From DATGQT01 sp033720695 (GTDB lineage: Bacteria > Bacteroidota > Rhodothermia > Rhodothermales > Rubricoccaceae): a stretch of 19,917 nucleotides of DNA. Each line of letters opens with the position of its first letter. Position 1 is the first letter of the stretch. The stretch spans positions 1 to 19,917 of the forward strand of contig JAWWCA010000040.1 of NCBI GenBank assembly GCA_033720695.1, written 5' to 3'. A program made the position numbers and the translations under genes. The notes beneath the pieces were generated by a model. The model was not told where the DNA came from. It worked only from the letters and a program-made list of their open reading frames with translations, and did not search any database. Of this stretch, positions 8,349 to 15,593 are shown piece after piece.

Positions 8349-9674
8349 CTACGACCCTTCACGGCGGAGCCGGGCGGCGTAGGCGCCGTCGGTGCCGTGG
8401 AGGTGTGGGAGAGCGGCGTAGTCGCCCTCGGTCGTCCACATGGACTCGGGAACGAGACCCGCAACGGGCTCGCGCCGGAAGCCGGGGTGGCGGTCGAGGA
8501 AGGCGGCCACGCGCTCGGCGTTCTCCTCCGGCGCGAGCGTGCACGTGCTGTAGACGAGGAGGCCGCCGGGACGGACGTGCCGGGCCGCCGCGTCGAGGAG
8601 GTCGTCCTGGAGCGTCACCAGCGCGCCGACGTCCTCGGGCTGCCGGTTCCAGCGGAGGTCGGCGCGCTTCGCGAGGACGCCCAGGCCGGTGCAGGGCGCG
8701 TCGAGCAGCACCCGATCGAACGGGGCGGCCGGCGCGTAGGCGCGGAGGTCGGCCGCGACGGCCTGCACGATCGTGAGGCCGTGGGCCTCGGCGGCCTGCC
8801 CGATGAGCGCGGTCCGGGCGGCGTGGAGATCCACGGCCACCACCTCGCCGCGGTCCTGCATCCGCTGCGCGGTGTAGACGGCCTTGCCCCCCGGCGCCGC
8901 GGCCCCGTCGAGGACGCGCTCGCCGGGCTGCGGGTCGAGAACGCGGACGACGAGGCCCGCGGCTTCGTCCTGCACCGCGCACACCCCCTCCTCCAGCACC
9001 CCCCCGCGGATCACCGGCTGCAGCCGCTCCGCGACCACGAAGTCGTCCAGGACGTCCGACTGCCGCCAGCCGACGCCGAGCGCCGTCAGCCGCTCGCCCA
9101 GATGGGCGACCGTCGTCTTCAGCAGGTTGACGCGGAGGCTGTAGCGCGGCGGGGCGTTGTTCGTCGCAAGCAACGCGCGCGTCTCGTCCTCCCCGTACCG
9201 GTCGAGCCAGCGGCGGACGAGCCACGTCGGGTGCGAGGTCTCGACGGCGAGGTCTTCGACCGGGTCTCCCGTCGAGGGCGCGGGCAACGCGCCCCGGTCG
9301 TTGGCACGAGCGACGGCCCTCAGGAGGCCGTTCACTAGGCGGGCCGCGCCGGGATGCAGGAGCGAGCGCGCGGCCTCGACGGCTTCCGAGACGGCCGCGT
9401 GCGGGGGCGTCTCGCGGACCAGCAGCTCGAACAGGCCAACGCGGAGCACCTGCCGGAGGATCGGGTCGAGCCGCGACGGGTCCCCGCGGTAGTAGTGGTC
9501 GAGGACGAAGTCGAGAGACCGTCGATGGCGCGTGGTGCCGGCCACGAACTCTGAGACCAGACGGGCGTCGCGCGGGGCCTCGTCGGTCTCGCCGAGGCGC
9601 GCCACGTGCGCCCCGTCCTCCTCGACGCGCAGGAGACGGCGGGCGGCGGCGGCACGGGGGGAATCGGCGGACAC
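8349..9674 (-). CDS. rsmB: 16S rRNA m5C967 methyltransferase
   Basis: RsmB methylates C967 of 16S rRNA. With a GTG start at 9674 the protein has 441 residues, close to the family's roughly 430. The open frame upstream to 9971 is antisense-like low-complexity sequence overlapping another gene and is rejected as coding. The N-terminal NusB-like RNA-binding domain (about 1-140) includes DPILRQVLRVGLFELL and AVSEAVEAARSLLHPGAARLVNGLLR. The methyltransferase domain shows motif I DGAAAPGGKA (about 252), DAPCTGLGVL with one cysteine (about 328), and YSTCTLAPEEN with the catalytic cysteine (about 376). The C terminus ends HLHGTDGAYAARLRR, as expected. It is probably cotranscribed with the 94-residue protein gene upstream, because I see no promoter element in the 61-base gap. 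Confidence 0.93.
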   Translation of the reverse strand: MSADSPRAAAARRLLRVEEDGAHVARLGETDEAPRDARLVSEFVAGTTRHRRSLDFVLDHYYRGDPSRLDPILRQVLRVGLFELLVRETPPHAAVSEAVEAARSLLHPGAARLVNGLLRAVARANDRGALPAPSTGDPVEDLAVETSHPTWLVRRWLDRYGEDETRALLATNNAPPRYSLRVNLLKTTVAHLGERLTALGVGWRQSDVLDDFVVAERLQPVIRGGVLEEGVCAVQDEAAGLVVRVLDPQPGERVLDGAAAPGGKAVYTAQRMQDRGEVVAVDLHAARTALIGQAAEAHGLTIVQAVAADLRAYAPAAPFDRVLLDAPCTGLGVLAKRADLRWNRQPEDVGALVTLQDDLLDAAARHVRPGGLLVYSTCTLAPEENAERVAAFLDRHPGFRREPVAGLVPESMWTTEGDYAALPHLHGTDGAYAARLRREGS

Positions 9675-9735
9675 GTCAGGGGGGTGGTGGGAGCGACAGC
9701 CCGAACCCTCTCTCGCGGCAGCCGTTCCGTCGGGG

Positions 9736-10020
9736 CTAGCGCCGCTCGGCCCGGACGTCGGTGGCCTCGCGCGGCGCCGGCACCACGCACACGCCCCCAC
9801 CCCGCAGCGGGTCCACGACGATCGAGAGGAACTGGTACTGCTCGAAGTACCCGGCCCCGCGCCCGAACCGCTCGCCGATGGCCTTGCGGAGGTGCGTGTA
9901 CGCCTCGGGCCCGACGAGCACGAAGCGCGGCTCCAGGCCGGCGTCCTGCAGGGCCCGGACGCCCTCGTCAACGGCGTCCAGGATGGCGGCGCGGTCGGGC
10001 GTGGTCTCGACGATGAGCAC
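9736..10020 (-). CDS. Hypothetical 94-aa protein, possibly HK97 A-domain-like
   Basis: The GTG at 10020 gives a 94-residue soluble protein with no signal or membrane segment. It has an N-terminal helix (about 8-28), the segment EPRFVLVGPEAYTHLRKAI (about 30-48), then FEQYQFLSIVVDPLRGGGVCVVPAP (about 59-83). The order helix, strand, GPEAY-helix, then paired strands ending in a VP is reminiscent of the A-domain of HK97-fold capsid and encapsulin proteins, some of which exist as short A-domain-only proteins. That resemblance is my inference from pattern and not a confirmed match. The gene lies 14 bases after the membrane coiled-coil gene and 61 bases before rsmB, inside a same-strand run. No function can be assigned. 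Confidence 0.6.
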   Translation of the reverse strand: MLIVETTPDRAAILDAVDEGVRALQDAGLEPRFVLVGPEAYTHLRKAIGERFGRGAGYFEQYQFLSIVVDPLRGGGVCVVPAPREATDVRAERR

Positions 10021-10034
10021 GGCGTGGGGAGGCG

Positions 10035-10493
10035 CTAGTCTGCGAGGAGGGCCTCGATCTCCTCGGCGAAGACGAGCACCTGGGCCCGCTGCTGCGCGAG
10101 GTCGGCGGCGACAGTGAGGTCGGTCTCGGCCATGGCCCGCTGGAGGCCGTCGACGGCGGTCCCGTCCACGCCGGAGAGCCCGTCGAGCGCCCGGGCGGCA
10201 GCACGGAGGCGGCTGTTGGCCGTGCCAAAGTTGCGGGCGTCGAGGTCCACGGTCGCCCGGTAGGTGAGGGCGAGGGCCTCGTGCAGCTGGGCGCGGTCCT
10301 GCACGGCGGCCAGCTCAGCCTCGGCCGCCTCCGCCCGCGCCTCCAGCCCGGCCACCGGCTCCGCCCCCTGGATCCGCCCGATGGCGTAGAACAGCACGCC
10401 CACGACGAGCATGAGCGCGACGGCGACGAGCGCCTGCTTGAGACGGTCGCGGCGACGGTCGGCGGGCGCCGGCGGGGGCGTGGGATCGGCCAT
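10035..10493 (-). CDS. Hypothetical single-pass membrane protein with coiled coil
   Basis: This 152-residue protein has a Pro-rich, Arg-rich cytoplasmic start (about 1-19), one membrane helix (about 20-42, LVAVALMLVVGVLFYAIG), an Ala/Glu-rich helix likely to be a coiled coil (about 47-70), and a helical C-terminal region (75-152). I do not recognise a family. It lies 34 bases after yigZ and 14 bases before the next gene, so it is likely cotranscribed. A TATCTTG element just upstream may also give it a separate promoter. Confidence 0.68.
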   Translation of the reverse strand: MADPTPPPAPADRRRDRLKQALVAVALMLVVGVLFYAIGRIQGAEPVAGLEARAEAAEAELAAVQDRAQLHEALALTYRATVDLDARNFGTANSRLRAAARALDGLSGVDGTAVDGLQRAMAETDLTVAADLAQQRAQVLVFAEEIEALLAD

Positions 10494-10516
10494 GAGAAAG
10501 GGTGCGGGACGTGCGG

Positions 10517-10523
10517 CAAGATA
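10517..10523 (-). promoter_or_regulatory. -7-like element before the membrane coiled-coil gene
   Basis: The minus strand reads TATCTTG, 23 bases before the ATG at 10493 and just after the yigZ stop. It fits the TAnnTTTG class. No upstream TTG is present at 20 bases. It suggests an internal start in the yigZ-to-dinB run. Confidence 0.3.
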
Positions 10524-10527
10524 CCGC

Positions 10528-11142
10528 CTAGCGGTCGATCCTCACCTGGCCGCGCCCGCCCAGCGCCTCGGTGAAGGCCGCCGCCAGCGCCTCGCCGTGG
10601 GAGGCGCGGACGCGGACGACCAGCGCCGTCCCTTCCGCCGTGTACACGGTGTCGGCGATCTGGGCGTCGAACCGCTCCAGGGTCCGCATCGCCGGGGACG
10701 TATCCGGGAAGGCGAACCCGAGGCGGACCTGGACGCGGCGGGTGACCGCCCTCTTCGGCGCTTCTTCGAGGGCGAGCGCGGCGGCCTCGGCGTACGCTCT
10801 CGCCAGTCCCCCGGTCCCGAGCTTCGTCCCCCCGTAGTACCGCGCCACGACGACGAGGACGTGGTGGAGGTCGCGGCTCTCGATCTCCCGCGCGATGGGG
10901 CGGCCAGCCGTCCCGCTCGGCTCTCCTGCGTCGCTGGAGCGGCCAGGGTCGCCGGGGCCGAGGCGGAACGCCCAACACCAGTGCGTCGCGGCGTGCTCGC
11001 GGCGCCGGACGCCCTCCAGCGCATCCATCGCTTCCGCCCCGTCCCGCACCGGGAACGCCTCGCCGATGAACCGCGAGCCTTTCGTCTTCGCCGGCTCGGC
11101 GAGCGTCGGAGCGCGGATCGTGAGGTACCGGTCGCGGGGCAT
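10528..11142 (-). CDS. yigZ: YigZ/IMPACT family protein (UPF0029)
   Basis: YigZ is the bacterial relative of eukaryotic IMPACT/Yih1. Its cellular role is unsettled, with proposed links to translation control. The 204-residue length is normal. The N-terminal UPF0029 domain (about 1-130) shows KGSRFIGEAFPV, the HWCWAFR segment, DAGEPSGTAGRPI and VVARYYGGTKLGTGGLARAY, all signature sequences. The C-terminal domain (about 135-204) is a ferredoxin-like fold in relatives. It is divergent from the DUF5916 gene across 107 bases containing an AT-rich island at 11172-11190. Confidence 0.9.
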   Translation of the reverse strand: MPRDRYLTIRAPTLAEPAKTKGSRFIGEAFPVRDGAEAMDALEGVRRREHAATHWCWAFRLGPGDPGRSSDAGEPSGTAGRPIAREIESRDLHHVLVVVARYYGGTKLGTGGLARAYAEAAALALEEAPKRAVTRRVQVRLGFAFPDTSPAMRTLERFDAQIADTVYTAEGTALVVRVRASHGEALAAAFTEALGGRGQVRIDR

Positions 11143-11249
11143 GGCCTTTCGCCTTCCGGAGCGGCGGCGGCGTACTATGTTAATTGCTTAGCAGGCTGTA
11201 ACCCCTCGGCGGCTCCGGCCGTCCAGAGCCCGCGCTCACCCCCCAAGCT

Positions 11250-13811
11250 ATGCACGGCCGTCACGCCCTGGCCCTCGTCGTCTTCCTCCTGCCGCTCTCA
11301 CCCGCCTTCGCTGCTCAGGACGGGGACGATCCGCCCTCTCGCACCCTGCGGGCCGCCCCGGCCGAGGCCGTCCGCGTCGACGGCGTCCTGGACGAGGCCG
11401 CGTGGACAGAGGCCGAGCCCGCGACCGGCTTCGTCCAGTTCGAGCCGACTGAGGGCGCCCCCGCAACGCAGCCCACCGAGGTCCGCGTGCTCTACGGCAG
11501 CGACGCGCTCTACGTCGGCGCCACGCTCTTCGACGCCGAGCCCGACCGCATCCGCGCCGTCCTCTCCCGCCGCGACCACACCGGCGACGCCGACGGGTTC
11601 GTCGTCGGCCTCGACACCTACAACGACCGGAAGACGGCCGCCCTCTTCGGCGTCACCGCCGCCGGCGTCCAGTTCGACGCCATCCTGACGGACAACGGCG
11701 ACGACGACTCGTGGGACGCTGTGTGGTCCTCCAGCGTGCGGATCACGCCCGAGGGGTGGGTCGTCGAGATGGCGATCCCGTACTCGCAGCTGCGGTTCAC
11801 GGAGGGGGTGACCTCGTGGGGGATCAACTTCCAGCGGCAGCTCCGGCGCGAGGGCGAGGAGACGTTCTGGGCGCCGTTCACGCGCGAGCAGGCCTCCAGC
11901 GGCATCGTCCAGTACTTCGGCCGGCTCGAAGGGCTCCCCGGCCTCTCAACCCGCCGCCCGATCCAGCTCGCCCCCTACTCCCTCGCGCGCGCCAACACGT
12001 TCGAGGACGCCGAGGTCCCCGGCACGATGGCCTCCGACCTCGGCGCCGACGTCGGCGCCGACCTCAAGATCGGCCTCGCCTCGAACGTCATCCTCGACGC
12101 CACGATCAACCCCGACTTCGGGCAGGTCGAGGCCGACCCCGCGCAGCTCAACCTCACGACGTTCGAGACCTTCTTCCCCGAGCGGCGCCCGTTCTTCCTG
12201 GAGGGGACCAGCATCTTCGACTACACCATCGGCTCCGGCGACGGCAGCCTGCTCTACACCCGCCGCATCGGCGGCGCCGCCCCCATCGTCGGGGCGACCA
12301 AGCTGTCGGGGCGACTGCCGAGCGGGCTCTCGTTCGGCGTCCTCGGCGCCGCCACCGGCGACGACTTCGACCCGGACCGGTGGTACGGCGTGGGCCGCCT
12401 GAAGCAGGAGTTCGGCAGCCAGAACTTCGTCGGCGGCGCCGTCACGGCGTTCCGCTCCCCCGCCGAGAGCGGCGCGGGCGTGACGGCCCTCGCCGCCGGC
12501 GCCGACTGGGACGTCCGCCTCGGCGCCGACGACGGGTGGAAGCTCGAGGGCTCCCTCGCCGGCTCCGTCCTCGACGACCTCTCCGCGGACGCCGGCGACC
12601 CCGCGCGCGGCTACGCGCTCTACGTCGGCTTCGACCGGGTCAAGGGGTTCCTCACGCCAGGCAGCGGCTTCCGCATCTACTCCGACGACTTCGAGATCAA
12701 CGAGGTCGGGCGGTTTCGCCAGAACGACCTCGTCAGCGCCCGGCTCGGCGCAGGGTACCTCGTCAACGAGGGGAACCCGGTCGGCCCGTTCCGCCGCCTC
12801 GAAACGTGGGGCGGCGGCACGCAGGTGTGGCGCTACGCCGACGGGACCAACCGCGGGTTCGGGTTCTTCAGCGGGCTCTACGGGGAGCTCCTGGGGTTCC
12901 AGAGCCTCAACCTCAACGTCAGCGGCAGCGGGCTAGGCGGGTACGACGTCCGCGAGACGCGCGGGCTCGGGCCCGTCGCCAACGTGGCGACGGTGTTCGC
13001 GGGCCTCTACTTCGAGACCGACCAGCGCAAGCAGCTCACGTTCTGGACCTTCACGGGCGGCGGGCTCGGGGAGGACGGCGGCCGGCAGTACGACCTCGGC
13101 ACCGGCGTGGACTGGACGGCCAGCGACCGCGTCCGCCTCTCGCTCGACCTCAACTTCGGCGCCGGCGACGACTGGCAGGCGTGGGCCGCCAACGAGGGGT
13201 TCGTCCGGACGCCCGATGGCCTCGCCATTGGGACGGCGACGGCCGAGCCCGGCGCCTTCGCGTCGGCCGACGACCTCTTCTTCCTCGACGTGGCCGACCC
13301 CGACGGGCTGCTCGACGGCGTGCCGGTCTGGGACGATGCCCTCGCCATCCCCGACGCGACCGGCTACTACGTCCCCGTGTTCGGCCGCCGGGACGTCCGC
13401 CAGGCCAGCGTCTCGACGCGCGCCAACGTCATCTTCCGCCCCAACCTCTCGCTCCAGCTCTACGGCCAGGTCTTCGCCGCACGCGGCCGCTACGACCGGT
13501 TCCAGCTGCTCGCCATCCCCGACGAGCTCCGGGACTTCGACGCCTACCCGAAGCGGCGCGACTTCGCCTTCGAGTCGTTCCAGACGAACGCGGTCCTCCG
13601 CTGGGAGTACCGGCCCGGCTCGACCCTCTTCGTCGTCTGGAGCCAGTCGCGCAACAACGGGATCTCCGAGGCCCTCCTCCTCGACCCCGACGGCCTCCCC
13701 CCGACCTCCTCCCCCTTTGAAACGGGGACGGTGGGCCAGCTCGGCGACGTCTTCGAGCTCTACCCCGACAACGTGTTCCTCGTTAAGCTGAGCTACCTGC
13801 TCATGCGCTGA
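11250..13811 (+). CDS. DUF5916 outer-membrane protein with CBM9-like domain
   Basis: This 853-residue exported protein starts with a signal peptide (about 1-22, ending AFAAQ). Residues about 38-225 form a carbohydrate-binding-module-9-like domain: VDGVLDEAAWTEAEPA near the start, then LYVGATLFD, GFVVGLDTYNDRKTAALFGV and WVVEMAIPYSQLRF. The remainder (about 235-853) matches the DUF5916 type with TINPDFGQVEADPAQLNLT, ETFFPERRPFFLEG and YTRRIGG, followed by many amphipathic strands and a final YPDNVFLVKLSYLLMR that looks like the last strand of a beta-barrel. The family is common in Bacteroidota and relatives, and its function is not established. The CBM9-like part suggests binding or processing of a glycan or another extracellular substrate. 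It is transcribed alone and convergent with clpS. Confidence 0.87.
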   Translation: MHGRHALALVVFLLPLSPAFAAQDGDDPPSRTLRAAPAEAVRVDGVLDEAAWTEAEPATGFVQFEPTEGAPATQPTEVRVLYGSDALYVGATLFDAEPDRIRAVLSRRDHTGDADGFVVGLDTYNDRKTAALFGVTAAGVQFDAILTDNGDDDSWDAVWSSSVRITPEGWVVEMAIPYSQLRFTEGVTSWGINFQRQLRREGEETFWAPFTREQASSGIVQYFGRLEGLPGLSTRRPIQLAPYSLARANTFEDAEVPGTMASDLGADVGADLKIGLASNVILDATINPDFGQVEADPAQLNLTTFETFFPERRPFFLEGTSIFDYTIGSGDGSLLYTRRIGGAAPIVGATKLSGRLPSGLSFGVLGAATGDDFDPDRWYGVGRLKQEFGSQNFVGGAVTAFRSPAESGAGVTALAAGADWDVRLGADDGWKLEGSLAGSVLDDLSADAGDPARGYALYVGFDRVKGFLTPGSGFRIYSDDFEINEVGRFRQNDLVSARLGAGYLVNEGNPVGPFRRLETWGGGTQVWRYADGTNRGFGFFSGLYGELLGFQSLNLNVSGSGLGGYDVRETRGLGPVANVATVFAGLYFETDQRKQLTFWTFTGGGLGEDGGRQYDLGTGVDWTASDRVRLSLDLNFGAGDDWQAWAANEGFVRTPDGLAIGTATAEPGAFASADDLFFLDVADPDGLLDGVPVWDDALAIPDATGYYVPVFGRRDVRQASVSTRANVIFRPNLSLQLYGQVFAARGRYDRFQLLAIPDELRDFDAYPKRRDFAFESFQTNAVLRWEYRPGSTLFVVWSQSRNNGISEALLLDPDGLPPTSSPFETGTVGQLGDVFELYPDNVFLVKLSYLLMR

Positions 13812-13829
13812 CGCCCGCGGGCGGCGCCG

Positions 13830-14189
13830 CTACCCCTCGATCTCGGTCACGAGCTGGATCTCGCGGAGCACGCCCTGCACCCGGAAGCACTCGAAGAACT
13901 CGCCGGTATAGACGCAGTCCTTCCCCTCGGTGTGGACGGTCCAGGCGTGCTTCTCCGCCTGCTGCGCCGAGCACCCCGTCGCCTTGATGAGTTGGACGAT
14001 GACCTCGTCGAACGTGTGGATGTCGTCGTCGTAGAGGATCACGCGCCAGGGGGTGTCCACGTGCTCCTCGGCCGCGAGCTCCTCCGCCACCTCCGGCTCG
14101 GCGAGGGCCGGGTCCGAGGCGGACGGGCGCGCGGGATGGGGCGGGGTCGGTGCCACGGGTCGTGGCGGAGCGGGAACGGTCGGGCTCAC
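13830..14189 (-). CDS. clpS: ATP-dependent Clp protease adaptor ClpS
   Basis: ClpS delivers N-degron substrates to the ClpAP or ClpCP protease. The GTG at 14189 overlaps the purS stop (GTGA), implying translational coupling and giving 119 residues. An N-terminal extension of about 45 residues rich in Pro, Ala and Glu precedes the ClpS core (about 46-119), beginning TPWRVILYDDDIHTFDEVI. It continues with AEKHAWTVHTEGKDCVYTGEF and ends REIQLVTEIEG. His86 matches the conserved pocket histidine. The position usually held by Asn in the NDD motif is Asp54 (DDD, 54-56), an unusual change at a substrate-contact residue. The last gene of the pssA-purS-clpS unit. Confidence 0.87.
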   Translation of the reverse strand: MSPTVPAPPRPVAPTPPHPARPSASDPALAEPEVAEELAAEEHVDTPWRVILYDDDIHTFDEVIVQLIKATGCSAQQAEKHAWTVHTEGKDCVYTGEFFECFRVQGVLREIQLVTEIEG

Positions 14190-14458
14190 GCCGCGGAGGC
14201 GGCCTCGGCAGGGCCCTCCTCGACCCGGACGTCGAAGTCCTCCATCACGGGGTTGGCGAGCAGCTGCTCGCAGGCCTCGCGCACCGTGCGCTCGGCCGCC
14301 TCCGCGCTCGGGGCGTCCACCGTTAGCTCGATGTGCTTCCCGATCCGGACGCGTTGCACGGCGCCGTGGCCGAGGTCGTGGAGGGCGTGGCGCACCGCCT
14401 TGCCCTGCGGGTCGAGGATGGAGGAGCGGAGGGTGACGGTGACGACGGCCTTGTACAT
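14186..14458 (-). CDS. purS: Phosphoribosylformylglycinamidine synthase subunit PurS
   Basis: PurS is the small subunit that assembles with PurL and PurQ to convert FGAR to FGAM in purine synthesis. The ATG at 14458 gives 90 residues, slightly longer than the usual 80-85. The family pattern is clear: MYKAVVTVTLRSSILDPQGKAV, then HALHDLGHGAVQRVRIGKHIEL and a C-terminal EQLLANPVMEDFDV. A longer frame from 14563 would overlap pssA and is not needed. The gene begins 13 bases after the pssA stop, and its stop overlaps the clpS start by 4 bases. Neither purL nor purQ is adjacent, so the other subunits must be encoded elsewhere. Confidence 0.93.
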   Translation of the reverse strand: MYKAVVTVTLRSSILDPQGKAVRHALHDLGHGAVQRVRIGKHIELTVDAPSAEAAERTVREACEQLLANPVMEDFDVRVEEGPAEAASAA

Positions 14459-14471
14459 CGCACGGAGACGG

Positions 14472-15323
14472 TTACGGCGGGGGAAGGGCGGGCGCGGGCG
14501 GCTCGTCGTCCTCGGTCGCGACGCGGACGGCCCATCGGGCGGCCTCGAACAGCCCGATCCCAAGATACACGGCGCCCGAGACGAGGAGCCCGATCTCGCC
14601 CAGGAAGAGGACGAGCAGGAGGGCCAGGACGAAGGCGGCGAACCGCTTCGGGTACTTCTTCACCGTCTCCCGGTTCGGCTGTGGGAGCGCGAGGAACCGG
14701 AGGGGCGAGACCATCAGGACCGAGACCACCACGGTGAGGGGGATGAGGATCGAGAGCCGCCCCCGCTCCAGGCCGGTGAACCATGAGTCGTCCTCGAACG
14801 TGAGGATGAAGGCGACGATCATCCCCGCTTGGGCCGGGATGGGCAGGCCCACGAAGTAGTCCTGCTTCTCGCCCGCCTCCGCCGCCGTGTTGAACCGGGC
14901 GAGCCGGACGGCCCCGCACAGCAGCGGGAGGCTCGCGACGAGGGCGCCGAAGAGCCCGAGGCGGTCGAGTCCGATCTCGTAGATGAGGAACGACGGTGCC
15001 GCCCCGAACGAGACCACGTCGCAGAGCGAGTCCAGCTCCACCCCAAACGCGGACGAGCTCCCGGCGATGCGCGCCACCATCCCATCGAGGAGGTCGAACA
15101 GGCCGGCGACGACGATGAGCCAGGCGGCGAACTCGAGGTTGCCCTGGCTGGCATAGACGATCGAGAAGAAGCCGCTGAGGAGGTTGCCCAGCGTGAACGC
15201 ACTGGGGACCGCGCCGGCCGGGATCCGGCCTCGGATCACGCGGCGGCGCTGCCGGAGCACGGGACCGTGGCGGCGCTCCCCTCGCCGGGGGTGGGGGGAC
15301 GCCTGCGCTCGCGGGGCCTCCAT
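14472..15323 (-). CDS. pssA: CDP-diacylglycerol--serine O-phosphatidyltransferase
   Basis: PssA joins CDP-diacylglycerol and L-serine to make phosphatidylserine, the precursor of phosphatidylethanolamine, in the inner membrane. The CDP-alcohol phosphotransferase signature DG-x2-AR-x8-G-x3-D-x3-D is complete, starting DGMVARIAG and ending GVELDSLCD, with all catalytic Asp residues present. Several membrane helices span the chain, beginning after PSAFTLGNLLSG. The ATG at 15323 gives 283 residues, with a basic N-terminal extension of about 28 residues. A GTG at 15239 (MIRGRIPAGAV) would give 255 residues and is a reasonable alternative. An SD-like GAGAGGGG lies just before the ATG, unusual in this window. 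The usual partner psd is not in the window. First gene of the pssA-purS-clpS unit. Confidence 0.92.
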   Translation of the reverse strand: MEAPRAQASPHPRRGERRHGPVLRQRRRVIRGRIPAGAVPSAFTLGNLLSGFFSIVYASQGNLEFAAWLIVVAGLFDLLDGMVARIAGSSSAFGVELDSLCDVVSFGAAPSFLIYEIGLDRLGLFGALVASLPLLCGAVRLARFNTAAEAGEKQDYFVGLPIPAQAGMIVAFILTFEDDSWFTGLERGRLSILIPLTVVVSVLMVSPLRFLALPQPNRETVKKYPKRFAAFVLALLLVLFLGEIGLLVSGAVYLGIGLFEAARWAVRVATEDDEPPAPALPPP

Positions 15324-15551
15324 CAGGTCCCCTCTCGCACGGCGTCGGCCGCCACGAGGCAGGCGGTCTCCCCCGACCGGGTGGATCGGGGCGCGGGGAG
15401 GCGCCCGCCCGCGACCTCAAGGTTGGCGGGGTCGGGGGCCGCCGCTGCGCTGCTGCGTGGGGTGCCGTTGCCTCTGGACAAAGGGTGGGGGGCTGGAATG
15501 GGCGCTGTGTACGCCGTGGGCCCCCGAGGTCGTTCCAGGCTGGCCCACGTC
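15324..15551. other. Intergenic DNA upstream of pssA
   Basis: This 228-base stretch lies between pssA and the terminator at 15552-15593. A 76-codon minus frame crosses it and ends TGATG into the pssA ATG, but it has no recognisable content and begins at a TTG in the T-tract of the terminator. I do not call it a gene. The pssA promoter should be here, but I see no clear TAnnTTTG element. Confidence 0.5.
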
Positions 15552-15593
15552 AAAAAACGAAGGGGAGCCCATCGCGAAGATGGGCTCCCCTTC
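15552..15593 (-). terminator. Strong intrinsic terminator
   Basis: A perfect 15-bp stem (15559-15573 with 15579-15593) with a 5-base loop (TTCGC on the minus strand) is followed on the minus strand by G and then six T (15557-15552). There is no comparable T-tract on the plus side, so it acts on minus-strand transcription coming from above 15600. No protein gene lies there, which is a main argument for a non-coding transcript. Confidence 0.88.

Noticed and set aside
11172..11190. AT-rich island TACTATGTTAATTGC as promoter for yigZ or the DUF5916 gene
   Set aside because: It is the obvious promoter location, but neither strand gives a good TTG / TAnnTTTG pair at 20 bases, so no element was called.
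13812..13823. Perfect 12-bp palindrome CGCCCGCGGGCG between the DUF5916 and clpS stops
   Set aside because: Short, no T-tract, and likely by chance at this GC content, although a weak two-way terminator is possible.
15323..15553. 76-codon minus frame ending TGATG into pssA
   Set aside because: It starts at a TTG in the terminator T-tract, has no protein-like content, and the overlap can occur by chance.
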